From Scilla litardierei (lineage: Eukaryota > Streptophyta > Magnoliopsida > Asparagales > Asparagaceae), in assembly GCA_030789695.1 (NCBI GenBank), contig CM061132.1, forward strand, positions 29,235,858-29,299,857: 64,000 nucleotides of DNA, written 5' to 3'. A program made the position numbers and the translations under genes. Of this stretch, positions 40,901 to 50,622 are shown piece by piece; within the stretch, counting starts at the first letter, position 1; each line of letters opens with the position of its first letter. Under the pieces are notes generated by a model. That model worked only from the letters and a program-made list of their open reading frames with translations. It was not told where the DNA came from and searched no databases.

Positions 40901-42947
40901 GTTGCCGACTCGTTCGACTAGTCATGAGTCGGTACTTGACCGACTCGTTGCCGACTCACCGACTTAACTGCATAGATCGTGCCATATGTGGAATGATCAT
41001 GTCAGATGGGTCTCGACTTAAAACCGGTTTTGTTTTGAGCCGTTGATTTGATATGTGACCAATTCGAACGGTCACAACTTAAAACGGACTCTATAATCTT
41101 AATAATGGATTCCTATGTGAAGAACACCAATATTACGACGCGACAAGAAGATTCGACGATGGCTACAATTCTAGAGAAAGATAGTCTTGTTTTTATGGTT
41201 TTGAGAGATTCTTTTATTGAGTGAGAGCGAGATTGTTAGAGATCTAGAGTGCTAGACTCAAATATCAAGATAGTTACACTTTTATTGAAGGAGATCTAAA
41301 GGCGTCGGGTGTAATCAACTTGCAACGATTCATCTCTGATCTAGTGGATTTTTGTTGACAATGGAAGGCTAGACTTAGGTCTCATTACCTCGGTGGGACT
41401 GAACAAGGGTAAATCGCTCGTGTCCTCTTTGTTTGATTAAATTTATTTATTGCTTGTGTGATGCTTGGTTTTTGCTTTTGCTATTTTCTATCCCCAGATC
41501 CATTGTGTTTGTTTGGTGTTTCCGCTGAAAGAATCACACATGTTGGACTTTTTTTTGAAAACCCAGAAAAATCCACAATCCTCTCCTACCGCCTTCGGCT
41601 TAGGAGGGTAAGGCGAGAGCCCGTTCGAGACTATGCAAACTGGGGGGTGACCGATGTGCCCCCAACGGCCCCCGGGTTAGTCCGAAAGGGGAGATGTAAC
41701 CCCAGGGTAAATAGTTCCACAACAAATTCCACAACAATTACCAAGTCACGGTGAACATTGGCCTCGAACCCCACACAGGTTGGATTTGATTGAGGTTTGT
41801 GAGATACTTCCCCAACAATCTTTAGTTGCAATAGATTCGATACATGGAATCTATCGGAGAAGATGGATCCACGAATCACGATGGAGTATCTCTTTGTGGA
41901 GATGAGATCCACGGTGGCATTGTATCACGGGGAAACATCAATTAACTGATACAGAACCTGTAACCAAGAATGAAAGTTGCGGACATATGGAGGTTGAACG
42001 TGAACATCATCCTTGATGAAGAAACTTGTGACCTCCATGACGAAACTTAGAGAAATCTCCAATAGAGGAGAAAAGTCATATAAAGAAGACCAGATGTACA
42101 ACATTGATAGACATGATAACATAGCCAGTGCATTGTATAAATTTTTTGGAACACCTAATGTATGCAATTAGATGTTTACAAGACTTAATATAGGTTTCAA
42201 ATATAAGAACATCAACATCAACACCAAGTTGCATGTTCATATTCGATCTTTGAGGCTAGCCATATGGTGTTTTTCTCTCCATTTGGATACTAGGAAGACA
42301 TGTCTTCAAAATTTTGCCGTCTTCAAAATGGAACTCCCTGGAGAGGACAAAGGATGTGTCCTACCTACTGAATTTTTTTGAAACTGCACACAAGTTATTA
42401 AAGTTCAACTGTATCTATAGGAGACTCAAATCTACTAAGATTTACAACAAATTGACTGCCAGTACTCAAACAAAGAGACTAGTCACATTTCCTTCGTTTC
42501 ACCATTTCATCTCCCAAGTTAAATTATCAACTCTATAACGACCAACTCATGATGAATCTTAAGCGTAAAGCATTTATTCTGATTGCAGGTTCCTTGAAGG
42601 GGATTTTAATGAGTATGTCATGCAGATGAGGAAGCCTCATGTCTGGGGTGGAGAGCCTGAGCTCCTCATGTGTTCTCATGTCCTCAAGTGAGTGCATGGT
42701 TTTTTTTCCTCTTCTTTCTTTCCACTTTTTATTGCGTGCTCTATGTGTCGGTGGTTCTTCATTGGGTGCCGTTTATAGGATGCCAATCACAGTCTACATG
42801 TGCACGGAAGGCTCTGACGCCCTCAAGATTATCGCAGAGTATGGTCAGGAGTATGGCAAGGATAATCCAATCCGCGTGCTCTACCATGGATACGGGCACT
42901 ACGATGCATTGCAGGTTCCGCTGGCCAGAACGCAATCGAAACTGTAA
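28983..42947 (+). CDS. OTU-domain cysteine protease (deubiquitinase), five exons
   Basis: Model: 28983-29007, 31165-31286, 31621-31661, 42589-42687, 42779-42947, giving 151 codons. All introns are GT-AG and all joins keep frame. The protein starts [20 protein letters not shown], where D-G-R-C holds the catalytic Asp and Cys. It continues [53 protein letters not shown] and MPITVYM, and ends with the catalytic His in [10 protein letters not shown], then QSKL. This matches the plant OTU family that includes Arabidopsis At3g57810 (from memory), which removes ubiquitin from substrates. The N-terminal extension of that relative is missing here. The 25-nt first exon is inferred from phase; an alternative acceptor at 31150 exists. 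A strong GTAAGT at 42944 with an acceptor at 43082 would give an alternative end (SKLFAR). Intron 4 is 10.9 kb and full of transposons. Confidence 0.88.
29394..30017. mobile_element. Foldback/MITE-like element in intron 1 of the OTU gene
   Basis: Inverted terminal arms of more than 60 bp. The left arm begins GGGAACTTCTTTGCGCACC; the right arm, read in reverse complement, begins GGGAGTTACTTTGCGCACC. Both continue 'taccacttatttacaagtttg'. The core is a C-rich degenerate repeat (tcgacttccccagcccc units) that creates long ORFs on both strands. No clear target duplication beyond TTT. Superfamily not determined. Confidence 0.75.
30018..31164 (+). other. Rest of intron 1
   Basis: AT-rich intron sequence. 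An ORF at 30280-30483 begins after a plausible acceptor (ttgcag, 30295) but has no similarity I recognise and its donor phase does not fit the OTU frame. Nothing else stands out. Confidence 0.5.
31662..32832 (+). other. First part of intron 4, before the TRIM-like insertion
   Basis: Ordinary AT-rich intron sequence. A direct repeat 'gatcaatacctatac' lies at about 32583-32613. No gene seen. Confidence 0.55.
32833..34547 (+). mobile_element. Small TRIM-like LTR retrotransposon in intron 4
   Basis: LTRs at 32833-33271 (439 bp) and 34165-34547 (383 bp), TSD GTAAC (32828-32832 and 34548-34552). A perfect initiator tRNA-Met primer site TGGTATCAGAGC lies at 33275-33286, and a purine-rich tract (cgggggtggag) before the right LTR. 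Total 1715 bp. The second LTR begins TAATACGG instead of TGATACGG. The 56-bp length difference comes from a 'gcgtcgaacgtggac' repeat, about four units in the left LTR and one in the right. No RT or integrase. Confidence 0.92.
33294..33863 (+). pseudogene. ORF inside the TRIM-like element, possible gag remnant
   Basis: From ATG 33294 the frame reads [18 protein letters not shown], hits TAA, and reopens (33387-33863, 158 codons). The product is rich in Lys, Glu and Asp with a helical stretch ([19 protein letters not shown]). The position right after the primer site is where gag starts, but I see no gag core or zinc knuckle. Confidence 0.4.
34553..35214 (+). other. Intron 4 sequence between two retrotransposons
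   Basis: AT-rich, no gene or repeat recognised. Confidence 0.5.
35255..35420. repeat. Cluster of palindromic TGACACGATCGTGTCA motifs in the LTR
   Basis: About six perfect or near-perfect copies of the 16-bp palindrome within 165 bp of the left LTR. Diverged copies occur in the right LTR (40034-40200 and 40978-41010). Confidence 0.85.
36050..39830 (+). pseudogene. Broken copia gag-pol of the intronic element
   Basis: Fragments in copia order. Gag-like sequence starts near 36060 ([25 protein letters not shown]). A CCHC knuckle CFLCKETGH with an in-frame TGA follows (36721-36765). Integrase is at 37548-37770 ([26 protein letters not shown]). RT is at 38452-39050 ([25 protein letters not shown], catalytic YVDD changed to YVED). 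RNase H is at 39330-39820 ([39 protein letters not shown]). At least a dozen disabling changes. Confidence 0.88.
40207..40975. mobile_element. 769-bp insertion with AGTCG/CGACT-rich inverted ends
   Basis: Absent from the left LTR of the host copia. Flanked by ATCTTGCCATATG (40194-40206) and ATCGTGCCATATG (40976-40988), a 13-bp direct repeat with one change. Both ends start CTAT when read inward and are packed with GAGTCGGC/CGACTAGTCG subterminal repeats in opposite orientation. This suggests a DNA transposon; family not determined. Confidence 0.7.
41551..41777 (-). mobile_element. SINE-like retroposon in the right LTR
   Basis: A 227-bp insertion flanked by GTTGGACTT (41542-41550) and GTTGGATTT (41778-41786), absent from the left LTR. 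On the minus strand it carries a pol III B-box GGTTCGAGGCC (41760-41770) near its 5' end and finishes in an A run (T run at 41551). No A-box is seen upstream of the B-box, so the 5' end may be truncated. Confidence 0.65.
41822..42588 (+). other. Last part of intron 4
   Basis: AT-rich intron sequence ending in 'ctgattgcag' before exon 4. No gene or mobile element recognised. Confidence 0.5.
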
Positions 42948-43559
42948 GTTCCATGGTTCCTTTCTCTTGGCATGATCCAATACTTGTTTAGAAATTTGTT
43001 GCTACAACGAGCGTCTCAGTCGATGATTTGAAATTAATGGTCATTAAGTAGCTGCCTCCTAACGAATTCGTGGTTCCTGCAGGTTCGCAAGATGATACAC
43101 AAGCAGCATGAAAGCATACCCTGCAGAATTGGGACATGGGCTTTCCGCTTGACAGAAGTTGGATTTCATGACCACGATTCTTCTACATGGATGATATTTG
43201 TAATAATAGTATATGGCAATGTGATGATCCATATTCTTTAAGTTGCGAAAATAAGTGAATTCATATTAGTCCTTGTCGTGTATTGTGAATGATGATGGGA
43301 ACATAGCATGGCTAGTTGTTATTCTCGGAAAGGGGTTTCATATCAATGTTCCTTGACACAAGCCCGTGCAAGCTCAAATATGCCCGCAACATGCAAAAAC
43401 CAAATTGTGTACCTGCAAATATTTATGCATAACAAATTGGTCCTCACTTTGTTGCTAAGCATGGCTGTCGAAGTGAGGATTCTTATAATGATTCGTAGAG
43501 TTGTCATAATATTGGGATGAAGTCACCACCCGAAGCAATCATATCCAATCAGCACTAAT
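42948..43559 (+). other. 3' flank of the OTU gene
   Basis: Contains the possible alternative terminal exon after 43082 and 3' UTR-like AT-rich sequence. I see no further coding region. Confidence 0.5.
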
Positions 43560-43789
43560 CATGTTGAGGGCTGTTAATCACATAGAAAATCCTCTGCCAT
43601 CGTCAAGACCTCTGAATCAAAACTTGTTTATCCAAAACATGCCCTTCATGGTGAACGAAGAATTGCTTATCCTCACAAACCAAATCGAGCCCTAGAGGGT
43701 GAAGACCAAAACATTCTCGAGCACGCATAGCAGCTAGATCGATCCCTGAAGGGTGAAATTAAAACGAGTCCTTCAGGATGAATTAGGGC
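43560..43789. repeat. Degenerate short-repeat array, left piece
   Basis: Loose units of 25-32 bp of the pattern AAAAC-x-GAGYCCT-x-AGGGTGAA ('ccaaaacatgccc', 'gagccctagagggtgaagacc', 'gatccctgaagggtgaaatt'). Further pieces lie at 44519-44672 and 57092-57300 once the inserted elements are removed. Confidence 0.55.
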
Positions 43790-44510
43790 TAGGGTTGTTG
43801 ACGAACTACTCGTGAACAAGCTCGGTACACGTTCGTTTATGTTCGTTTAGGAAGCTTAGTGAACAAGCTTGAACAGATTTTTAGAGCTCGGTTAGTAAAC
43901 GAACAGAGCTTGAACATAACTGTGTTCGTTCATTTATGTTCATGAACAAGCTCGTTAAGTGTTCGTGAACAAGCTCGTTAAGTGATGTTCATGAACAAGC
44001 TCGTTAAGTGTTCGTGAATGAATATGTACCGAAAATAGTAAATTTAGACAAATAGTATATTTTTTTACTATGCTTGTAATGGATGCTTGTAATAGGATCT
44101 ATGAAGCTATTATGCTAGATTTATTTGTTTTTGTCCTGCAAATATTTAATCCTTTTATTTAATTGACTTAGTCATCGGCAATTATATTTAAATATTATTA
44201 TTCCTAATTAAAAAATTGACGTTCTTTTGTTTGATTGAAAATCTGTTCATGAACAAAATTGATTGTGTGTTCACGAACAAGCTCGATAAGTCTTGTTAAC
44301 GAACAGAACGTTTGATTAACTACTCGTGAATAAGCTCGGTAAATGTTCGTTTACGTTCGTTTACGTTCGTTCGGTAAGCTTAAAGAACAAGCTTGAACAG
44401 GTTTTTAGAGCTCGGTTAGTAAACGTACAGAACTTGAACATGGATTTTGTTCATGAACAAAACCAAGCTCCCTGTTCAAGCTCGTTCAAGCTCGTTCGTC
44501 AACAGCCCTA
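43790..44510. mobile_element. Non-autonomous hAT element
   Basis: 721 bp with terminal inverted repeats TAGGGTTGTTGACGAAC and (reverse complement of the right end) TAGGGCTGTTGACGAAC. It has an exact 8-bp TSD ATTAGGGC (43782-43789 and 44511-44518). The interior is filled with GAACAAGCTCG and GTTCGTTTA subterminal repeats on both strands, as in Ac/Ds-type elements. No transposase. Confidence 0.93.
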
Positions 44511-44518
44511 ATTAGGGC

Positions 44519-44672
44519 ATGCCCCCACCCCCGCAAGGCAAAACCACTATTTACCTCAGTAGACCAAACCAAAATAAAAACCAAAACATGCCAAGACCGG
44601 CAAAAACTAGAACACACCTAAAGCGGTGAAAACCAGATCAGTCCCCTTAAGGTAAAACCAGGTCTTGCATAG
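44519..44672. repeat. Degenerate short-repeat array, middle piece
   Basis: Units such as 'aaaaccaaaacatgccaagaccggc', 'aaaaccagatcagtccccttaaggt' and 'aaaaccaggtcttgcatag' continue the array of 43560-43789. Confidence 0.6.
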
Positions 44673-46781
44673 TGTCACGCCCCGTGGCCCAAAACGGGAC
44701 GGGGATGACGGCCGCGGTACGGGGGTACCAAGCGTTAAGGTGCTGCAAGAAAATTAGCAGGCCACTGCAACTGCTAGAACAACACAGACAATAAAAAAAC
44801 AGGTGCAAAAGTAAAGCACGATCTGTAAAGCTCCAACACATCCCAAAAAGGTACAGCGTGGCGACGGCATACAACAAGCGAGAGCGTACGAGTGTGCAAC
44901 ACGAGTCATCAACTATCAACACACCACAACATCATGTATTGTACATATACCACCGCCAGAGGCGCGGGGTACAAAAACTGAAGGGGAAAACAAAGTAACT
45001 GCTCACAAAAGAAACTACCCCCAACCCACTACACCCGTGCTCTATCTAACTGCTCTGAGCTCCAGACCTGGAAGAGTCGCCATCAGGGCGTCGGTAGTCC
45101 GGCAGGGGAGCTGTCGTCCCGAAACCTGTACCTGGGGAGTGGGGAAAAGGGGCACGTCACAGCGTGTCAAGTAGGAAACTCACCCACACAAGCCACATTC
45201 ACATCACTGTATACATGTTGCTAATACTAAATTTGTTAGTTAATGCTCGTTGTTGGAACCTAGACATCAGGCGGAACACAGGGGAACTGGACCTCACCCA
45301 TAAGGCGGGTGGAAAGAATCTCCGACTCTCTGGTGTGCTACCTCGTCAGGAGCCTACGTAGCTCAACCAGTCTCCACGACCCCAAGGGCCACGACCTCAA
45401 AGGCCAAAGAAACCACACACCCCAAAGGGGCACGACCACTCCCCGCTGTATGAGGGCCAAAGGAAAAAACAACCTCGAGAGAGTCCAGTCCACACTATGT
45501 CCCCCCTAATGCTTTGGTTCCCCCATCCCATTCCCTGAGATGTTCACCCACCTTAGAGTGGAAGAGACACCCCGTGGCTTTTATTTTAATCATTTAGCAA
45601 TTAGCACTTCATCGAATTTAGCTAAAACATGATGATGTAAAATTGAATATCCATCCATCATTGTAACGAATCAAACCAACATTCTCATATTTCAAAGGAA
45701 ACATTATCATGGACTATATGACCATCTTCATTAACACCTTCAAGGCATAGGCAAAATTCACCGTTCATCAAATGCTTAAATAGAACATAAGGATATGAAC
45801 AATTAACTACAAGCATTTCCAAGGAATTTGATCTCAAACATCCAAGCATTCCTAATTAGAACATGCCGTAGAAATTCAACTGCAAGTGTGTGGATACTCT
45901 TCTTAGTTAGAAGGAAATGGAGGGGCAACTAAAGTAGAATAAGTCAATACATTAATTTGGTTAGATCTTTGTATTTAAGCATAATTTGTAGGATACATAG
46001 GGGCTATTTGATGATAATCTTAAGTGCTTAATTGCCAAGTTTGACAAAACCCTCTTACAAGCTCCTATTGTTGTTATGAAACTAAAGCTTTTGCAAAAGA
46101 GTACTAATGCTAAGAAAAGGAAACACACTTTTTATGGAAAATCACACCTTCATGGAAATGGAACCAAATCAATATGAAAGACTTGTAGGAACTTCTAATT
46201 GTTGTTAATTAAGGATCCTACGCTATCTAAAATCATTCCGAGCGTCTAACTTGAAAGTCGTCAAAAATCCTCTTGCTAATTTATCCATTGTGCTAATTTT
46301 GCAAATGGGTTGCATTTAAACATTGAATTTTTTTTGGATGATATCTAGTGACATGTTGTATAATAGCCCCAACATAAGCATCTAATGCCTAGGGTGATAT
46401 GGGGATGCTTACGGAATACCCATAAAAATTTCGGCAGAGTTTCTCTCGTATTTAGCAACATTTCCCAATTACACACAAGTATTATAAAAGAGGCCACATG
46501 CTATGGACTCCCAAAATTGAATCTTGCTCATGGAATCATAGAAGGAAACATAAACCACTTCCAAAACATGAAATCTATATAAGCTAAGCTTGTCACAATT
46601 CTCAAATATTAACCAAATGACAATTTTCACCAAAAATGAAAGGACCAAACCCTAACAACATGCCACACATAACCACAATTAGGTGGATGGTGAGATTCCT
46701 ACCTTCCAAATGCTATTGAATGGTTGTAGTAGCAAGCTTCCCCTTTTTCTTCCAACTTTCTTCTCCTTCTCTCTTTCTTTC

Positions 46782-49700
46782 TGTAACTACCCGCTCTCGG
46801 GGGGCCCATGACTTATTTGATATTTGCGCAGGTCCTGTAGGTTACCAGTGAAAACAAAATAGCCACGATGCAGAGATGTACAAAAATACTCAAATAGTGT
46901 CCAATTATTACAATTCAAACTGTACAAGATGTCCCAACAAATATACATGAAAGAAGAAAAGTACAAAAGTGAAAATAGCTCTGGAAGCTGCGGTCGAATT
47001 CTGGCGCTATTAGCTCAGGAGCATCTACCTCCATATGTACATCGTCTGCGGTGCCACGGAGATGGAACCGTAGGTAAGTCACAACAATTCTAAATATAAA
47101 AAAGAAGCAGTGCACAAGTATGACAAAAGTAACTAGGTACAAACAAACCAGAGTGAAAAGTAAAGTACTGAGCACAACTGAAAAGTAAAGGCAAACTGAA
47201 CTGAAAGGAGAGAACCATTATAATGTGGTAGTGCAAGTGTAAAGCAGGCTAGGCAAGTGAAACATGCTATTGCTGTAGCTAAAAGTACGACAAGTAAAGT
47301 ACTGGTGACTGTACAAGTGTAGTAAGTAACGTGCATGGAACGTGTAAAGTAAAGGTGACTGTAGTGTGTAAAGTAAAAGTGACTGTGCAAAAGTAACTAC
47401 ACTACGTGACTCAAGTCGGAGAGTACAATATGTGACCATCGAGTTCATCTCTTGCCTGGGCGCGACCCAGACGAATGCCGAAACACAGGCACGGTACATG
47501 TATTTTGCCGAAACACAGGCATCGGGACAGTATGCCGAAACACAGGCATCGGGACGGGAAGATTGAACTCCAGTCACTCCCGCACTCTCTCAAATTATGA
47601 GTTACCACAAAACCCCAGTGAAGTGTCAAGTGTTCTATGTACATGTTTTATACGGGATGTTCCACAAGATTTTCCATGAGATGTTCCACCAGATATTCCA
47701 CAAGATATTCCACAACATGTTTCACAAGATGTTATCAATTCCTTGTTCACGATGATAGTTAACCTGGACCACTGGCCTTAAAACCAGAAAGTAAAGCAAA
47801 GTGGATGCTAAGAAATTTTGGGATAAAAACAAGTCCAACAAACATGGAATACAAAAATTGTTGGTTTAAGGGTGGTAGTTTTGTTATCACACAATTTACC
47901 CAAGTTGATGGTTGTGTGTTACAACCACCAAAGTTGAAAGTTGGCAAAGCAATCTGTAGTTGATTACTTTCCTGTTAGATTAGGTCTCTAGTTCGGTTCA
48001 AGTCAAGTAGCCGTTCGGAGGCTATAGTGGTGTTCTACGTACATACGAGAACACTAACTAATTTTCTAATTTTAGAATTAGTCGTGACTTACATTATTGA
48101 GCTCGTCGTGGCAAGACGAGGTTGGAGCAAAAGGAGCTGGTGCACGAGGATTGGTACCTGCAACATGAGAAACAACCGATTAAGCATACACACTATTTCC
48201 TATTGATTAAACTTGATCGTTTTGATTTTTAAACGGATTGAAATGTTGTCGAAAAGTGTTCCAAATTTTTTTATAAGCTAGATATAATGAAAATAATTTT
48301 AGTGTAGGAGAAAATATTTTTCTGAAGCTTACATTAATTTTTATAATTTTTAAAAGCTCAAAAATAATTTAAAAACTATTTTCCAATTAGTAACGTATTT
48401 ATTCAAACATTTATTCTGGATGCAATCTGCATCGGAGTGGTTCAAGTGAGCTGTCAAAATGACCGTATCGAAGAGTACTATAGCATATATTTTTCTCACA
48501 TATTAGTGTACGTGAAAATATCAAGTTACGGATTTTTGAACGAAAATAATGTATTTAAGTTTTAGGCTTAAAAATTAATTTTGGAAAAACTAAGTGTCGG
48601 ATCGAGATGAAACTATTGCCATTGGGTCCAGAATGTTATTTATGATTTTCTGGAGCTTACCGGGTATTTTTCTGATCCTTATATAATTAGTTATTAATTT
48701 AAAACCAATAAAACCATTTAATAAATATTAAATACGCGTATTAAAATACACAAATACGTATTATTATACGAAGCCTTACCCCTTCGTTGTTTCCTCGTTC
48801 GCAGTTCACGGGGCCGGGGGTTCGAGCTGTGCTCGGCGACGGCGGGAAGTCCGACTGGGGCGGCGTCGAGAGGCAGTGCGGCGGCGCTCGGAGGGGCGGG
48901 GGCGGCGGTGTAGGCTAGGGGAGGTCGAAGGTAGAGGGGGGCTTCGGGGACTGCTGTGAGGTGAAGCAAGCTTCGGTGGAGCAGAGGTTGAAGGCGAGGG
49001 TGTCGTTGTGGCTTCGGGGCGGAGCTTGGCGACGGAGTGTTAGGCGGAGGGAGGCGAGGCTTGGGGTCTGCGGGTGACTAAGGTGGTGGCGGGCGATGAG
49101 GCCGCCGGCATCAGGCGGAGGAGGGTCGGGAAGCGGTGTTCGGAGCTCGGAGGGGGTGTGGGATGTTCGTCGGAGCAGTGGGCGAGCGAGAGCATGGGGC
49201 GCCTGGTTGTCGGAGCGACGGAGAAAGCGGTGAGGCAGCGCTCCTGGGCGGTGGAGTAGGGGTGTGGCGGTGAAGCTGTCGCCGTTGCTTCAGGGGTCTC
49301 GGAGCAGCTCAGAGAGCGGAGCGGGGGTTCGAGTGCTTGGAGATGGCGACTGTGTTGCCGTGGCATCGCCGGCGTCGCTGGGGGCGGTGAGAGCGGGAGC
49401 TCGAGTCGGAGGACGGCGAGCTCGGGGTGCTTCGTCACTCGGAGGAGCTTCGACGTGGGTTCGGTGCTGCTGAAGAGGTGAGCGGCGGTGGGGCCTCGTC
49501 TGTTGCTCGGAGAGGTTGCCTTGGGCTCTCGGAGCGTCAGAAAGAACGGGGACGGCGGCGGTCTCCGGTTGCGAGGGAGAAGGCGTGGGTCATGGCGCTC
49601 GGAGATCGGAGAAGAGCGGTGCTCCATTGTCAGCGAGGGTGTGGGGGCTCTGTGGTGGAGTTGGAGGGCTTCATCGGACAGCGGAGGGTGTGGGGGCTTC

Positions 49701-50608
49701 GGCAGCAGGCTCCATCGTCGCTTGGAGGCGTGGGGAGCTTCGAGGGCGCTGCAGTCGGGGCGGGATGCCGGAGCATGGTGGCAGCGGCGGCGAGACGAGT
49801 TGAACGGGTGAGGGCCTGAGAGTTAGTCTGTGTGAGAGAGAGTTCAGTGAAGGGGTTTAAATAATAACTAGTTACTAATATAATATTAAGAGGTATTTAA
49901 TAGAGTAATTAATGAGTTTGACTAAGTTTAGAATGTGATTAGGGTTGGTGGAGGGTGTGTGGAAAAATTGGGTAGGTGTGATCCTCGTGGGCTGCTAATA
50001 ACTTACGTAAATGATTAGGATAGATAATTAAGGTAACGTAAAATGGTAAGTAGTGAAAATAATTAATTAACGGTGATTAGTAAAACTTGAAATTACGATT
50101 TTGCCCCTGGAGTCAAACGTGTCCGAAAAATTACGAAAACATACCCACGGGATCGTATTGTCACGAGTATCATGAATACGAAGTCCGTTTCAGGGTTTGA
50201 GCCACAGAGATACTGGTTTTAGGCCGAAACATTTAGGAAGCGGGTCCGTGGGTTCTCTATCGATTTGACTTCAGAAAATTACGAAATTAATGTGGAAAGC
50301 CCTAATTGATCATTGAAGGATATTGTAAAAGTTTGAAAACATTTTGAAGATGTTTGAATAGAAAATAAATTCATTGAGCCAAAATGATAATAACTGAAAA
50401 TGAATTTTTATCAGAATTGTTTTGAGTATTTGATGAAACTCGAACTTACTAAAATACTTCATGACTAGTCTGATATCTCAAAATATTTTTATAAGAAATT
50501 TTTGAAATCGTAAAACTCCTGACAAACCATTATAAAATAGTTTAAAAAAAAAATTTGAAAATGGGTTAAATATGTAAATAGTTGTCTTGATGAAAACAGT
50601 CCGTTACA
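46782..50608 (-). repeat. 3' LTR of the LARD-like element
   Basis: 3827 bp. It contains three 'gccgaaacacaggca' copies near 47473-47550, a 'gatgttccacaa' 12-bp repeat run (47650-47735), an AT-rich middle, and a G-rich block (48780-49820) whose long ORFs appear on both strands and differ between the two LTRs. I treat them as non-coding. Confidence 0.95.
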
Positions 50609-50622
50609 TTCTACCCTCCTTA
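50609..50622 (-). promoter_or_regulatory. Polypurine tract of the LARD-like element
   Basis: The minus-strand sequence AAGGAGGGTAGAA is immediately followed by the LTR start TGTAACGG. Confidence 0.85.

Larger units (their letters stand above)
35220..41816 (+). mobile_element. Decayed Tnt1/Tork-like copia retrotransposon in intron 4
   Basis: The left LTR is 35220-35983 (764 bp, TGTTAAATG...CCCAACA). The right LTR is 40000-41816 (1817 bp because of two insertions). TSD is ATCCT/ATCTT with one change. A primer site TGGTATCAGAG lies at 35986-35996. Same strand as the OTU gene. The coding region has many stops and frameshifts. LTR divergence is well over 5 percent, so this is the oldest complete insertion here. 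Confidence 0.9.

Noticed and set aside
41760..41770. Possible tRNA gene from the GGTTCGAGGCC box
   Set aside because: No cloverleaf or A-box; A-tail and flanking repeats indicate a SINE-like insertion.
48718..49819. ORFs of up to 195 codons in the LARD LTR (and 55071-55861 in its partner)
   Set aside because: Overlapping on both strands, compositional, and broken differently in the two LTRs.
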